Shown piece by piece: positions 53,846 to 64,000 of a stretch of DNA of 64,000 nt. Under the pieces are notes generated by a model, which saw only the letters and a list, made by a program, of their open reading frames with translations, had not been told where the DNA came from and searched no databases. Position 1 is the stretch's first letter; each line of letters opens with the position of its first letter. The translations under genes and the position numbers were made by a program. Source of the stretch: Heloderma charlesbogerti (lineage: Eukaryota > Chordata > Lepidosauria > Squamata > Helodermatidae); the NCBI GenBank assembly GCA_026122225.1, contig JANEZZ010000307.1, forward strand, positions 1,054,001 through 1,118,000, given 5' to 3'.

Positions 53846-53985
53846 GTCAATATTTATTTAAGATATTTATATGCCACCCTATAATTCAGCTTTCAGGGTG
53901 ACTTACAACAAGAATAGAGTCCAATATCTCCATATCACAGTTTGAGGGAGCTGAGGGTGAGAGAGGGAGAGAGAGAGAGAGAGGT
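53846..53985 (-). repeat. L2-type tail fragment and (GA)n
   Basis: TATTTATTTAAGATATTTATATGCCACCC followed by TTCAGGGTGACTTACAACA is a LINE/SINE 3' tail of the kind seen at 17775. A (GA)n tract lies at about 53958-53982. Confidence 0.5.
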
Positions 53986-55004
53986 TTATGACAGCGCTGC
54001 AATGTAGTTAATACTGCAGGGTTAGAGGTGAGGTTTGGATTTCCAGCCCCAAATTCCACATATAAAACACCCCTTATATTGTAGCAAATATCAAGCTACT
54101 TAAATTGACCCCCTCAGACCCACTCCCTCAGACCCACTTGAACCAAAGACCGAAATGTGGTAACACATAAGAGTATACTGTATCATTGCAATCTATCTTA
54201 TGAAAAAATATATCCACTCCACAATCGATATATATATATATATTTAAAAAGAAGATAAAACACGTTGAAAAAGAAAAGAGGAAAAATCTTGTAATAGTGT
54301 TAATATTATGAGAAGAAAAAATTACATCCTATGGATAATTGATCATTTATTGCACCATAAAAAATAACATGTGGGAAATGGTCCTTAGTGGCGCTATCAT
54401 GTATGGGGGTTCACAATGGTCCTTGGTTCAACAGGTTTGAATGCCACTGGCTTATTATATTTTTGAACTGTTTTTTCCCTTGTGTTAACTGAATGCCAAT
54501 GTGGTATATGTAGTTCTACTAGTCTTGGTAGAAGTGACCAACCAGAACCAGCTTGCCCAGATCCTGAAAAGAAGAAACATCACCATCTACCGGAGAGCAA
54601 ACAGAAAGCAACCTCCTTCACTACTTAGTTCACATATTTTAAAAGGTCTTTGGATATAGATTGATTTCCTTCCAGCATGCAGCTGAGCTGAATTCGATTA
54701 CACCGGCATAAATCTAAGTAACGAATACAGATATACAGGCGTTAACGACAGTCTTGTTCACACAACTGGAAATAGGGTACACAGAACGTGCAGAAAGGGG
54801 AATAGGAGGAGTGCAGCAGCCTCCCACACAGTCTCCATGTGGAGATTGTACCTTCTGCACAGAGCCTATGAACATAACAAGCTGTTTGTGAATCTGGTGA
54901 CCTGGGACCCTGCAAACAGGGGCTGCTTTACTCTGGGGCCTAGTTCTTATTGAGGTGAAGCAGTGTCAGGTCTGATTCTTGTGTGGAGAACTAGCATGCA
55001 GTCC
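53986..55004. other. Unassigned DNA
   Basis: A short (AT)n at 54226-54242. No gene recognised. Confidence 0.4.
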
Positions 55005-55013
55005 CTGAGCATA

Positions 55014-55136
55014 ATCTGAAGGCACATGATGCCACTACTTCGCTGAAGCTAAACAGGTCTGGATCTGGTCAGTACCTGGATGGGACACAACCTGGTAATC
55101 ACCTTGGGTTCCATGGTGGAAAAAAGGTAGCACAGA
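55014..55136 (+). mobile_element. 5S rRNA-like SINE head or 5S pseudogene
   Basis: CGCTGAAGCTAAACAGGTCTGG, then GGTCAGTACCTGGATGGGAC and ACCTTGGGTTCCATGG match the internal promoter region and 3' end of vertebrate 5S rRNA (GAAGCTAAGCAGGGTCGG, TTAGTACTTGGATGGGAGAC) with many changes. It lies directly beside an inverted Sauria-type SINE. It is too diverged to be a functional 5S gene. Confidence 0.6.
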
Positions 55137-55137
55137 C

Positions 55138-55382
55138 GTTATTTATTTAATTACTACGTTTATATCCCTGCTTTTTCCCTCTTGCAAGGGACCCAAGGCA
55201 GCTTACATGGTCCTCCTCCCCTCCATTTTATCATCACAACAACCCTGTGTGGTAGATTAGGCTGAGAGTCAGTGATGAGCCCAAAGTCACCCAGTGAGCT
55301 TCATGCCTGAGTGGGGACTAGAACCTGGATCTCCCATGTCCCAGTCCAACTTTTAACCGCTATACCACACTGGCTTGCTCTA
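55138..55382 (-). mobile_element. Sauria-type SINE, inverted
   Basis: On the minus strand it runs AGCCAGTGTGGTATAGCGGTT (A box), GGTTCTAGTCCCC (B box), CTTTGGGCTCATCACTGACTC, CTACCACACAGGGTTG and the tail AGCTGCCTTGGGTCCC...GGGATATAAACG. Same family as 13541-13790. Confidence 0.75.
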
Positions 55383-55686
55383 TCGCTAGCTAGCTAGCCC
55401 TTCCTAGACAGTACCACTTCAGACTATAGATATGGGGAGGGGGGGAAATAATATGAATGTTTCTCCTTTGTTACAAACAAACATTCCTAGCTGCCAATGG
55501 AAAGCTAGTATATCTTATCCTCCAAAAGGACAGCAGTGATTTCATCATTCTGCCTTGGACCAAAATGGCCTTACTGAAGCTCCTGTTCCTTGAACAATTC
55601 TACAGCAGAGATATATCCAGTAGGTCCAGTTTCCTTTGCCAAAGTTGCTCCAGCAGGATGTCTGTCTGCTCCCACAGCTTTTGTTT

Positions 55687-57260
55687 CATAGAATCACAGG
55701 ATAGTAGGGTTGGAAGGGGCCTGCAAGGCCATCGAGTCCAACCCCCTGCTCAATGCAGGAATCCAAGTCAGAGCATCCCTGACAGATGGCTGCCAGCCTC
55801 GTCTTGAATGCTCCAGTGTGGGAGAGCCCACCACCTCCCTAGGTCATTGGTTCCATTGTCGTATTGCTCTAAGAGTCAGGAAGTTTTTCCAGATGTTGAG
55901 CCAGAATCTGGCTTCCTGTAACTTGAGCCCATGATTCCATGTCCTGCACTCTGGGATGATCGAGAAGAGATCCTGGCCTTCCTCTCTGTGACAACCTTTC
56001 AAGTACTTGAAGAGTGCTGTCATATCTCCCCTCAGTCTTCTCTTCTCAAGGCTAAACATGCCCAGTTCTTTCAGTCTCTCCTCATAGGGCTTTGTTTCCA
56101 GTCCCCTGATCATCTTTGTTGCCCTCCTCTGAACCCTCTCCAGCTTGACTGCATCCTTTTGAAAGTGTGGTGCCCAGAACTGGACACAGTACTCCAGATG
56201 AGGCCTAACCAGTGCTGAGTAGAGGGGAACTAGTACTTCCCAGAATTTTGAAGCTATGCTTCTATTAATGCAGCCCAAAAGAGCATTTGCCTTTTTACAG
56301 CCACATCACATTGTTGGCTCATCTTCAGCTCGTGATCTACAACAACTCCAAGATCCTTCTCGCTTGTAGTGTTGTTGAGCCGCGTATCCCCCATCTTGTA
56401 ACTGTGCATTTGGTTTCTTTTTCCTAGGTGCAGAACTTGGCATTTATCCCTATGAAATGTCATTCTGTTGTTTTCTGCCCAGCACTCCAGTCTATCAAGA
56501 TCACTTTGAATTTTGTTTCTGTCTTCCAAAGTATTAGCTATCCTGCCCAATGTTGTGTCATCTGCAAATTTGATCACCATTCCCTGCACCTCCTCCTCCA
56601 AGTCATTAATAACAATGTTGAAGAGCACTGGGCCCAGGACTGAGCCCTGCGGTACCCTGCTTGTTACCTCCCCCCAGTTTGAGAAGGTGCCATTGATAAG
56701 CACTCTTTGAGTCCGATTCTGTAGCCAACTGTGGATCCACCGGATCGTTGTTTCATCTAGCCCACTTTGAGCAAGTTTGTTCATCAGGATATCACGGGGC
56801 ACTTCGTCGAAATCTTTGCTGAAGTCGAGGTATATTATGTCCACAGCATTCCCACAGTCCACAAGGGAGGTTACTTGATCAAAAAACGAGATCAGATTCG
56901 TCTGGTAGAATTTGTTCTTGACAAATCCATGTTGGCTTCGAGTAATCACGGCATTGTTTTCAAGGTGCTTCCAGATGGATTGCTTTGCTTTATCATCTGC
57001 TCCAGAATTTTCCCAGGGATTGATGTCAGACTGGCTGGTCTGTAGTTCCCAGGGTCCTCCTTTTTGCCCTTTTTGAAGATAGGGACAACATTAGCCCTCC
57101 TCCCGTCATCTGGCACTTTACTCGTCCTCCATGATTTCTCAAAGATAATAGACAGTGGTTCTGAGAGTTCTTCTGCCCGTTCCTTTATGACTCTAGAATA
57201 CAGTTCATCTGGCCCTGGAGATTTGAACTCATTCAAATCTGTCGAACTCATTTTGACAGC
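55687..57260 (-). mobile_element. CR1 LINE, second copy
   Basis: The CR1 tail (CATAGAATCACAGGATAGTAGG at 55687) marks the 3' end on the minus strand. It extends further 5' than the 18.5-kb copy. DNA identity between the two is high throughout the shared part, so both came from closely related sources. Confidence 0.85.
55844..57251 (-). pseudogene. CR1 reverse transcriptase, frameshifted
   Basis: Three consecutive frames. 57251-56946 has the RT fingers (SPGPDELYSRVIKE, FKKGKKEDPGNYRPASL). 56949-56254 has YLDFSKDFDEVPR, RVPQGSVLGPVLFN and FADDTTLG with the catalytic Asp pair. 56278-55844 has [11 protein letters not shown] and [12 protein letters not shown] one-base loss in a T/C tract near 56290, relative to the copy at 19140, explains the last shift. 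The catalytic neighbourhood is intact, but the element is dead. Confidence 0.8.
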
Positions 57261-57707
57261 ATCCAGCTGGAAATGTGAGCTGCCAGCTAGGTCAGCTCAG
57301 CCCTATGCAAAGGAGGCCAAAACTACACCCTTACTGGTGTAGAGGAAAGGGAGTCCAGTTGCAGCTGGGACTTGGCAATGATCAGTACAGCCAGCATATC
57401 TTGAGAAGGGGAAGGCTGGCATTTAAAGCAGGATGACTTGCTGGTACTGGTGATGCCCAACAGACTGTGAATATGTCGCACAGACTGACCAGGTTCTTTT
57501 AAGGAACTGTATTTTGGTCATTTGTCATGTGGAAAGTAGCATTCTATAAAGTGGAATGTTTTCTTATCAGGTAGGTGTTCACTATTGCCATTACGTACAG
57601 TGGTGCCATTAGGGCAGGACTTTGGGGCAGAGGTCCAGGGCCAGTGGGGGTCCCCCCCAAATGCAGCAAGGCTGGCTTACCATATTTTGAAGCAAGTGAA
57701 GTAACAC
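57261..57707. other. Unassigned DNA
   Basis: Nothing recognised. Confidence 0.35.
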
Positions 57708-57972
57708 GCATTGACCAGGCTCACACGATTGCTGTTGCTTGTTGTGGTTTATTTAAGCCACGATGAGCCATGGTGCCCATGGGTATAAACCTAAAACAGG
57801 CAATGGGTTCTGTGAGAGTTGCTTAACACCCCCCCCACACACACACACTGGGTTGGGATGACAAAACAGGCCATGGTTGCAGTGTGAATATTTAAAATGG
57901 CCATTTGCACACACTGCAGCCCACCATGGCTTAAATAACCCACGGTGGGCTGTTTGATCATGCAGACAGGCC
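57708..57972. mobile_element. MITE family F, copy 3
   Basis: GACCAGGCTCACACGATTGC at the left and CATGCAGACAGGCCCA at the right. GTGGTTTATTTAAGCCACG is mirrored by ATGGCTTAAATAACCCACGG. Diverged arms. Confidence 0.5.
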
Positions 57973-59020
57973 CACTATCACCTAAAGCATCCCTTGCATC
58001 CTATCCTTAAAGCATCCCCCGCAAAAGACCATTAGGTCCAGAGTCTAAAATTACCAGATTGCATCAATGATTATGCAAAGTGGTGACTTGGACGGTTACT
58101 ATGGATAATACTGAGGCATCGTGCTTCTTTGCTGTAATTTCTTTAGCTTTCATAGGACATGACATCCATCTACTGGGTGTTCTTTATCAGTGAAACTTGT
58201 GATATGCTTGGAGGGCGGTACTGGAGTGGCAATGACATAAACATCACACAAATACCAACCCATCAAGAGAGTCCTGTTAGGTAAATGATTATTATAAGCT
58301 CTCCTTCACACAAGAATGAAACAAGTGTTTGGCTTTCTTTTTTACGATAAGCTTCTGCACAGAGGTGTAAAGGTCGGATCACAGCACCATCCTCATTAAA
58401 CAATGTGCTTTTCTATGAGATTATCCCATGCTGTGCATCACTTTATACAGCAGGAGGCCAAAGGCTTTTCCTAGTCAGGAAGTACCGTGGTGCTTTGGGC
58501 TGAAAAATGCAGACTGTTGCGCTAGTGGCTTTTAACACGTAGAATTATTAAAAACACAAAGAGAATTGAATGTTGAATATATGTTTGCATATTAATGAAT
58601 CATCAGTACAGGCATCCCTTTTGTTCCTTCTTCTGAGCTATGTTGTCAGATTGAGACCCATTATAATTGTCACTCCTTCTAACAGTGAACTTGGCCAGTG
58701 AGTGCATGTAGCCAAACTGGGGCCACTGAGAACAAGAGAAAAGTATCCGCATGCTCAAGGGAACCTCAAAGTTGACAGAAGCACCAAAAAACCCCAAGAT
58801 TCTAAGGGGACATTCCCCTAAAAACAGTCCAATGAGGACTGAACATGCTCAGTGATCGTGGAATGCTGGGTGTCTATTTAGGTTTTTATTTTTAAAAAAA
58901 AGCCTGGTGGAAGGAGGGGGATGGAATGGAGTAACCTGGACGAGGGCCTGGCTGGCTGGAACACTGAAAAGCAGCACTCCACACTGTGAAATTTTGTTGC
59001 ATGTCCTTTTATAATGGATT
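57973..59020. other. Mostly unassigned DNA
   Basis: 58600-58860 has the look of an old dispersed repeat (CTAAGGGGACATTCCCCTAAAAACAG hairpin) that I cannot name. No gene recognised. Confidence 0.35.
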
Positions 59021-59032
59021 ATAATAACTAAA
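59021..59032. repeat. TSD of Bov-B, left copy
   Basis: ATAATAACTAAA, repeated at 59551-59562. The last two A residues could belong to the element. Confidence 0.8.
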
Positions 59033-59550
59033 GCTATGGCAAAACTAGACAGCATAGTAAGAAGCAGAGACATCACCTTGCCAACAAAGGTCCATATAAT
59101 CAAAGCTATGGTTTTTCCAGTAGCAATGTATGTCTGTGAGAGCTGGACTATGACAAAGGCTGAGCGCCGAAGAATTGATGCTTTCGAACTGTGGTGCTGG
59201 AGAAGACTCTTACGAGTTTCCTGGACTGCAAGGAGGTCAAATCAGTCAATCCTAAAGGAAATCAACCCTGACTACTCATTGGAAGGACAGATACTGAAGC
59301 TGAAGCTCAAATATTTTGGCCACCTAATTTGAAGAGAAAACTCCCTGGAAAAGACCCTGATTCTGGGAAAGATTGAAGGCAAAAGGAGAAGGGGACGGCA
59401 GAGGATGAGATGGCTAGATAGCATCACCGATGCAATGAATATGAACTTGAGCACACTCGGGGAGACAGTGGAGGACAGGAAGGCCTGGCGTGCTATGGTC
59501 CATGGGGTCACGAAGAGTCGGACACGACTTAATGACTGAACAACAACAAC
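59033..59550 (+). mobile_element. Bov-B LINE 3' fragment
   Basis: A 518-bp 5'-truncated copy. The frame covers AKLDSIVRSRDITLPTKV, AFELWCWRRLLRV and KLKYFGHL, then has a TGA at 59330-59332 in nearly the same place as the 20.6-kb copy. It continues to the GAACAACAACAAC tail. Flanked by a 10-12 bp duplication. It shares with the 20.6-kb copy the loss of the Arg codon after FGHL(M/I), so the stop may have been inherited from a common source element. Confidence 0.85.
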
Positions 59551-59562
59551 ATAATAACTAAA
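59551..59562. repeat. TSD of Bov-B, right copy
   Basis: ATAATAACTAAA, as at 59021-59032. Confidence 0.8.
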
Positions 59563-59950
59563 TTATTTATATTATTTGCTTATTATCTATATCATGCATA
59601 ATTATTATATAACAACACTCCGTGTTTATATAGTGCTTCTGTGTGTTCAAACTGTTTCATATGCATTTCACATACGTCAGTCATCTTTATAACAACACTA
59701 TAAGGTAGGCAAGTATTATTTTTCCCATTTTGCTGGGGGATTGATGCTGAAAGAGAGTTATCTGCCTAAGACCATCTCATGAGAGACCAGGGATGTTGCA
59801 GCTCACAGCTCAAAGTCTCAGGCTCAAGTGACTTCAGCTTCTACAGACCTGCAGTTGCGGCCCCAGAGTGCTGGTGGGCACTTCCAGGGAGCTAGGGCTC
59901 CAGCAGCTGCCTTAGGGATGTTGATGCCAGGCTGGTAATCCACAGACATC
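59563..59950. other. Unassigned DNA
   Basis: TTTATATAGTGCTTCTGTGTG and ATAACAACACTATAAGGTAGGCAAGTAT resemble a MIR/L2-type ancient tail, not firmly assignable. Confidence 0.35.
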
Positions 59951-60859
59951 TAGGGATGGCGGAGAATTTCTCCACGAATCTTCGGGAGGCCGAGCGCCAA
60001 GGCATTCAGCCCCCTGAAAGTGTTGGGGAAATTCTCCGCCGGCCCCCCGCCCCCCCCCCCAGGGATGGGACTTACCTTCAGCGAATGTCTCTCTCGGTGG
60101 CGGGTCCTGGCGGCGGTTCGGCTGCGTTTCAGCGGGGGCAGCGGCCGGTCTCCCGACCAGCTGCCGCCGCCGCCATTACAAAATAAAAAAGTAAAACAAA
60201 AACACACACCCGTGATAGGCTACGTGACGATTTACGTAGCCTATCACGGCTAGATTTCCAAAGTCAGCCGTGATAGGCTACGTAAATTGTCACATAGCCT
60301 ATCACGGGTGACTTTGGGGGGAAAAAAAAGCGCGTACGCAAATGGCGGCGGCCCATGGGCGCTGCCATTTGCGTTCCTTATTTTGGCACGTCTAGTCTAC
60401 GTAAAGATTTACGTAGACTACGGCGAAAATAAGGGCAACGCAAATAGCGTTCCCTTATTTTCGCCGTAGTCTACGTAAATCTTTACGTAGACTAGATGTG
60501 CCAAAATAAGGAACGCAAATGGTGCCGCCCATGGGCCGCCGCCATTTGCGTATGCGCTTTTTTTCCCCCCAAAGTCCCCCGTGATAGGCTACGTGACGAT
60601 TAACGTAGCCTATCACGGCTGACTTTGGAAATCTAGCCGTGATAGGCTACGTTAATCGTTACGTAGCCTATCACGGGTTTGTTTGTTTTTTTAACTTTTT
60701 CTTTTGCGGCCGGGGAGACGGGGCGCTTCTCCCCGGCCTGAATTTCGGCCGGGCGAGGCGGGACGCCTCCCCCCCTCGCCTGAACTTCGGGGGGAGAAGC
60801 GAAGCGCCTCCCCCCACCGTGAATCACCCCTGCGAAAAGGTGACTTTCGTACATCCCTA
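59951..60859 (+). mobile_element. GC-rich foldback hAT-like element, copy 3 (large palindrome)
   Basis: 909 bp, TAGGGATGGCGGAGAATTTCTCC at the left and ACATCCCTA at the right. The central part is a palindrome with arms of about 233 bp (60209-60441 and 60447-60677) around a 5-base centre. Each arm is itself a row of hairpins: GTGATAGGCTACGT twice, a GCAAATGGCGG pair and a GTAGTCTACGTAAA pair. Copy 2 carries only one such arm, so this looks like an arm duplication by inversion. No 8-bp duplication is visible at the ends. Non-coding. Confidence 0.75.
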
Positions 60860-60867
60860 CCTATGAA

Positions 60868-61559
60868 ATAATAAAATTTCCCCAAATTCATGGGCTAATA
60901 TGTTCAGATACATTCTTAGAGATCTGGCAGATTTTAGAAGAGTCAGTCAAATTCCCCTTTGCAGAGGACCCCAAGTATTTTTTTTAGGATCCCAAGCACT
61001 GCTCGCACATTTTCTTCTTCACCAACTCTGGGATATACACTTCCTTTAAAAAAAAACCTTTAAAGGCAAGCAAATTTGGCACATGTCAGTTGAATGTGCA
61101 CTGAACAGATTTCATATGGTGAATTGACATCATACAGATGTTTAGGCTCCTGTTTATAGGGCTGCTTGGAGCATCTGACAATGTCACTATTCACTCTTTT
61201 AATTCCCCTTTTTTGTTTGCAGCCAAACAGTGCCTCTTTTGAAAATCAAAGTGGAAGAGATTACTGGGTCCTTGGAAACCAGAAACCACCCAGGCTTCTT
61301 CTAATTTATCATGCTTTGCCAAGAAAAAAAACCCATCAGAACAGTTCTTATTCCAAGACCACTGAAGCAAATAATGAGTCCATCAATGTAGTAGGATGTT
61401 TCTCCAAAGCATGGGTTACAAGACAAATATCTGTAGCTATTACATAACTCAAGATGGCGCAGCCTGTTGAACTTTATGCTCCCTTATTAGTGCCCTTATG
61501 TAACTTTGCCTTACTGCATTGTTCTTTATTAACCCTTTCTGTGCTCTTTGCAATCATGT
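60868..61559. other. Unassigned DNA with a possible splice acceptor
   Basis: TTCCCCTTTTTTGTTTGCAG ending at about 61222 is a strong acceptor-like tract. The following frame (PNSASFENQSGRDYW...) stays open to a stop at 61445. I know no related protein and see no donor or polyadenylation signal nearby, so I do not call it a gene. Confidence 0.25.
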
Positions 61560-61690
61560 AGGGAATTTCTACACCAGCCTGAAATCCTGCATTTAAAACG
61601 GGGCTTTCTGCTTCTGTTTTAAATGCAGGATCACAACTGACTCCCTTTACATGCGCTTCCTTTCCCCCCTCCCCTTCCCCCTGTGGTAAG
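61560..61690 (+). mobile_element. MITE half, family of 14684-15405
   Basis: TTTCTACACCAGCCTGAAATCC, ATTTAAAACGGGGCTTTCTGC and CACAACTGACTCCC match block A of the nested MITE at 14.7-15.2 kb. The second half is missing. Confidence 0.55.
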
Positions 61691-62349
61691 AGGGAAAAGG
61701 CCCCTCGGTTCGTTGGCTAGCTGATGGTCCAATAATCAAGTAGACATAGGTAAGCTTCTGGATCAGACATGTGTTTATTGCTAAAGCAAGGCAGAAGTCT
61801 CAAAGAGACATCAGCCTCGAACAAAAAGTGTTACATGCTTTTATACTATGCAGCAAACAAGTTGCTTCAGAGGAAGAGAAAGAAAGAAAAACATTGTGAG
61901 TGCAGATGGGTCAAAGAAGAGTCAAACAACAAGGCTGGGATTGAAAATTGGGCCATATTTATTGAAAATATCTGCAAAGGGGTACCTAGGATGGGCAGCT
62001 GACTGTGCCAGTGACTAGCTGGCACTTCTTGGGCAAAAACACACCCAGCCTGAGGGGTGGCGTCACTCTCGCCACCCCTCCGGACTGCCCCTTCTGACAT
62101 TCCCCTGTCATCTCTTCCCAGTGCTGCCAAACACCTGGGCGAGTGAGGAGGGTTGGTCTCCCAGGCAACCCTTATCCCCCCTCTGAGCCACACAACCCGT
62201 TCGGGGACCTCAGGCATCACCTGTCACCACAAGGTGCCTCTGCATGCACACCATCCCTAATCTCTTTCTGCTTTTGCCCATCCTAGCTGCCACCAGGAGT
62301 AATAAGCCTATTGCTTGTAAAACTCCCCCCACCTGCGTTGAAGGGCTTT

Positions 62350-62886
62350 TCACAGGCCCCTTTGCAGATCAGACAGAAATATGTTATTCCCTGCATTAGA
62401 CAGGCGGACACCATCCTGCCTGTGAGGCTCCCTCCTGGTCCACAGAATTTCCTGGTGGGTGGTGCATCCAGCACCACATTCACATAGCCTGCAAGCCATT
62501 TCTCTGTTAACTTTCCGACGTGCCCTGTCAATGGCAGCATTCTTCTGAGCCTTCCAATTGATCTGCAGAAGCATCGAGGACCACAATATGGCTACTTCCG
62601 GCCAGGTATGCTGGACCACCTGCAAATTAACCAAGGCCTGTTCAATGAGGTCTTTGCCTGGCTTACAGCCCAAGTCATTTCCTCCAACATGCAGCAGCTG
62701 GACCTGTGGAGGAAGACTGACCAAACCTTGGTGGAACAGGGGGAGGGGGAGGGACTCCCACCGCATGCCCCGTCTGCCAAGCCACTGGATCATAACATGT
62801 TGGTGTAACTGAAGCTGAGATCTGAAGGCCGATATAGAGGCCCTTCGTGCAGCCCAAAACACCATTCTGTGCCCACATAAGAGCAC
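62350..62886 (-). pseudogene. SGNH hydrolase-like domain of Ngaro, catalytic residues lost
   Basis: A 178-codon frame. CGHRMVFWAARRA stands at the position of the nucleophile block (normally GHS), WLGRRGMRW follows, then LLHVGGNDLGCKPGKDLI (the GxND block), and DGVRLSNAGNNIFL at the D..H block. The expected Ser and His are both Arg here, so hydrolase activity is unlikely. The role of this domain in Ngaro elements is not established. It may modify lipid or ester groups. The assignment rests on motif order and on the neighbouring recombinase. Confidence 0.65.
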
Positions 62887-63099
62887 CCGTACCAGCGTAC
62901 GTCGAGTCCGACGGTCTAAGGAATAAGAACATTAGGGCAAGCGAAAGGAAAATTGTATAAGGAAGAAGCAGACAAATTGTGAATGCAAGGCCGGAATGCT
63001 TCGACGCACCATCTTCTCACCGCCATAACGTGCATGTGAGGGAAACCAAAGTGGCTGCCATGGAGACCGCTCCAATGCTAAAAGAGGGGTTCCGAATCG

Positions 63100-63840
63100 A
63101 AAATTACCTACGCCTAGCGTGCTAGGGCTGATGTGGTGACTGCCCAGATTGAAATTTTGTCAATGGTGAACCATTGGAGTGACAAAACAGGGGTCCCTCC
63201 CCAGACCCGCAGCATTCCAATAAAAACCTGTGAGGACCCTGACGGGGCATAACCCGTCGACTTGCCCTCAGCCGTGGGCCACTGCCGTGCCCTTGCTGTA
63301 CTGATCACTTTTTGAACTCCGAATGTGTAGGTGGATTACAGTGGGACAGACCTGTACATCGTAGTATCTCAAGGCCCTCCCGGACAAGTCAGACTTCAGA
63401 GCCCGAAACAACCCTGAAATCCCAAGGGCCCCGAAGAAGGCCATTAAGGCTGCTGGGAAGCACAAATGGAGGGCCATAATCATACTGGGAAGCGCAAATG
63501 GAGGGCTATAATCTCAGAACCCAAGAAGGGTATCTGGAGAGAGAGGGCACCTAGAATCTGCTAAAGCAGGTGACATCTGTGCCACAACCCTACACTGCAT
63601 GCCTAGCCCTGAATCTGAGTTGGAGTCAGTAACTACCCCCGTTGTGGCCAAGAAGACTAAAAACGGCCAGCTTGCCACTTATGGCCCTGGAAGATAACCC
63701 CGTGTTCCTTAAAGAGACACAAAATTGCAGCAAATGATCTATAGGTAAGGGCCATGAATCCTGCGACTGAAGTTCGCTCCTAAGGCACGGAACTCCCTAC
63801 CTGCTCTGTCATAGGCGGCTCCAGTACTGGGAGCTGTGGA
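63100..63840 (-). pseudogene. Tyrosine recombinase of Ngaro, degenerate
   Basis: Pieces in different frames. The N-terminal core-binding part is near 63825-63780 (APSTGAAYDRAGREFRAL). The catalytic part is at 63483-63268, with FFGALGISGLFRALKSDL, where the box I Arg of the usual LRISEL motif reads Gly, and HIRSSKSDQYSKG. The 63308-63114 piece corresponds to the box II approach region. Recombinases of this type circularise and integrate the cDNA. Frameshifts and the lost Arg make it inactive. Confidence 0.6.
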
Positions 63841-63844
63841 ATTC

Positions 63845-64000
63845 AGGATGGCTTCAGTACGCCTGTCTCCCATAGTACTGCAAGGATGAGATCTGGTAAC
63901 AGATGCGCCCACGGGGCTAAGGCCCAGAACCTGTCAATCTGATTCCGTGACAAAGCATCAGCAATTGGGTTTGCCAAACCTGGCACATGGCGGGCCCGGA
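63845..64000 (-). pseudogene. RNase H C-terminal end of Ngaro pol
   Basis: From the window edge the minus strand reads RARHVPGLANPIADALSR, followed by FWALAPWAHLLPDLI and a stop near 63845. HVPG..N..ADALSR is the RNase H C-terminal signature of DIRS/Ngaro and gypsy-like pol. The combination with a downstream recombinase identifies Ngaro. Confidence 0.7.

Larger units (their letters stand above)
61900..64000 (-). mobile_element. Ngaro-type (DIRS-order) retrotransposon, 3' part
   Basis: On the minus strand, starting at the right edge, the order is RNase H C-terminus, tyrosine recombinase, SGNH hydrolase and a 3' non-coding region. That order is characteristic of Ngaro elements of fish, amphibians and reptiles. 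Gag and RT would lie beyond the window. Several frameshifts and stops show decay. CTAGGATGGGCA (61986-61997) recurs inverted at 62275-62286, bracketing a segment that may belong to the terminal repeat structure. The left limit is uncertain. Confidence 0.7.

Noticed and set aside
55014..55136. Functional 5S rRNA gene
   Set aside because: Too many substitutions and no terminator. SINE or pseudogene is more likely.
62608..62812. Plus-strand frames at 62.6-62.8 kb
   Set aside because: Shadows of the minus-strand SGNH-like frame.
1..64000. CRISPR arrays, prophage, operons
   Set aside because: No regularly spaced direct repeats or prokaryotic gene organisation. The content is clearly a vertebrate nuclear genome.

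Overview
The window is vertebrate nuclear DNA, most probably from a squamate reptile (lizard-like). The evidence is the repeat content: Bov-B/RTE LINE fragments ending in (CAA)n, Sauria-type SINEs, CR1 LINEs with ATTCTATG-type tails, L2-clade and L1-like LINE pieces, a Ngaro-type tyrosine-recombinase retrotransposon, hAT DNA transposons and many palindromic MITEs. No bacterial, plasmid, phage or CRISPR feature is present. Host coding content is very low. Family names for repeats come from protein and sequence motifs read by eye, not from a database search. Layout: 1-7 kb is AT-rich intergenic DNA with hAT-like MITEs and a GC-rich foldback element (2231-2761). 7.0-8.0 kb is CpG-rich with paired ZNF143-like sites and a GC box, the best candidate host promoter. 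8-18 kb is a MITE/SINE field with an L1 remnant split by a Sauria SINE, a MITE nested in its own family, and a MITE family carrying a CTCF-like core. 17.8-20.3 kb is an L2 remnant interrupted by a CR1. 20.6-21.7 kb is a young Bov-B copy with an 11-bp target-site duplication (TSD). 23,613-27,002 is a complete hAT (Buster-type) transposon with a perfect 8-bp TSD, matching termini and an uninterrupted 630-codon transposase. 29,248-29,985 is an intact intronless tetraspanin gene, the only clear host protein gene and probably a retrogene. 31-39 kb is mostly unassigned DNA and MITEs, with one candidate 3'-terminal exon near 35.4 kb on the minus strand. 39.0-41.4 kb holds two RTE fragments in opposite orientation. 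47.3-48.0 kb is a second foldback element with an 8-bp TSD. 48.8-50.9 kb is an L2 copy carrying a nested Bov-B insertion. 55-57.3 kb holds a 5S-like SINE, a Sauria SINE and a second CR1. 59.0-60.9 kb holds another Bov-B tail and a third foldback copy with a palindrome of about 235-bp arms. 61.9-64.0 kb is the 3' part of a degenerate Ngaro element running off the right edge. The window as a whole is a record of layered transposition. The autonomous-looking hAT could supply transposase only to elements sharing its ends. The foldback family has different ends and must have been moved by another hAT. Sauria SINEs and Bov-B are known LINE/SINE partners. Nothing suggests an operon or a multi-gene host pathway. 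The most notable items are the intact Buster hAT with its GC-rich leader, the foldback family, the intronless tetraspanin and the MITE-borne CTCF-like motifs.
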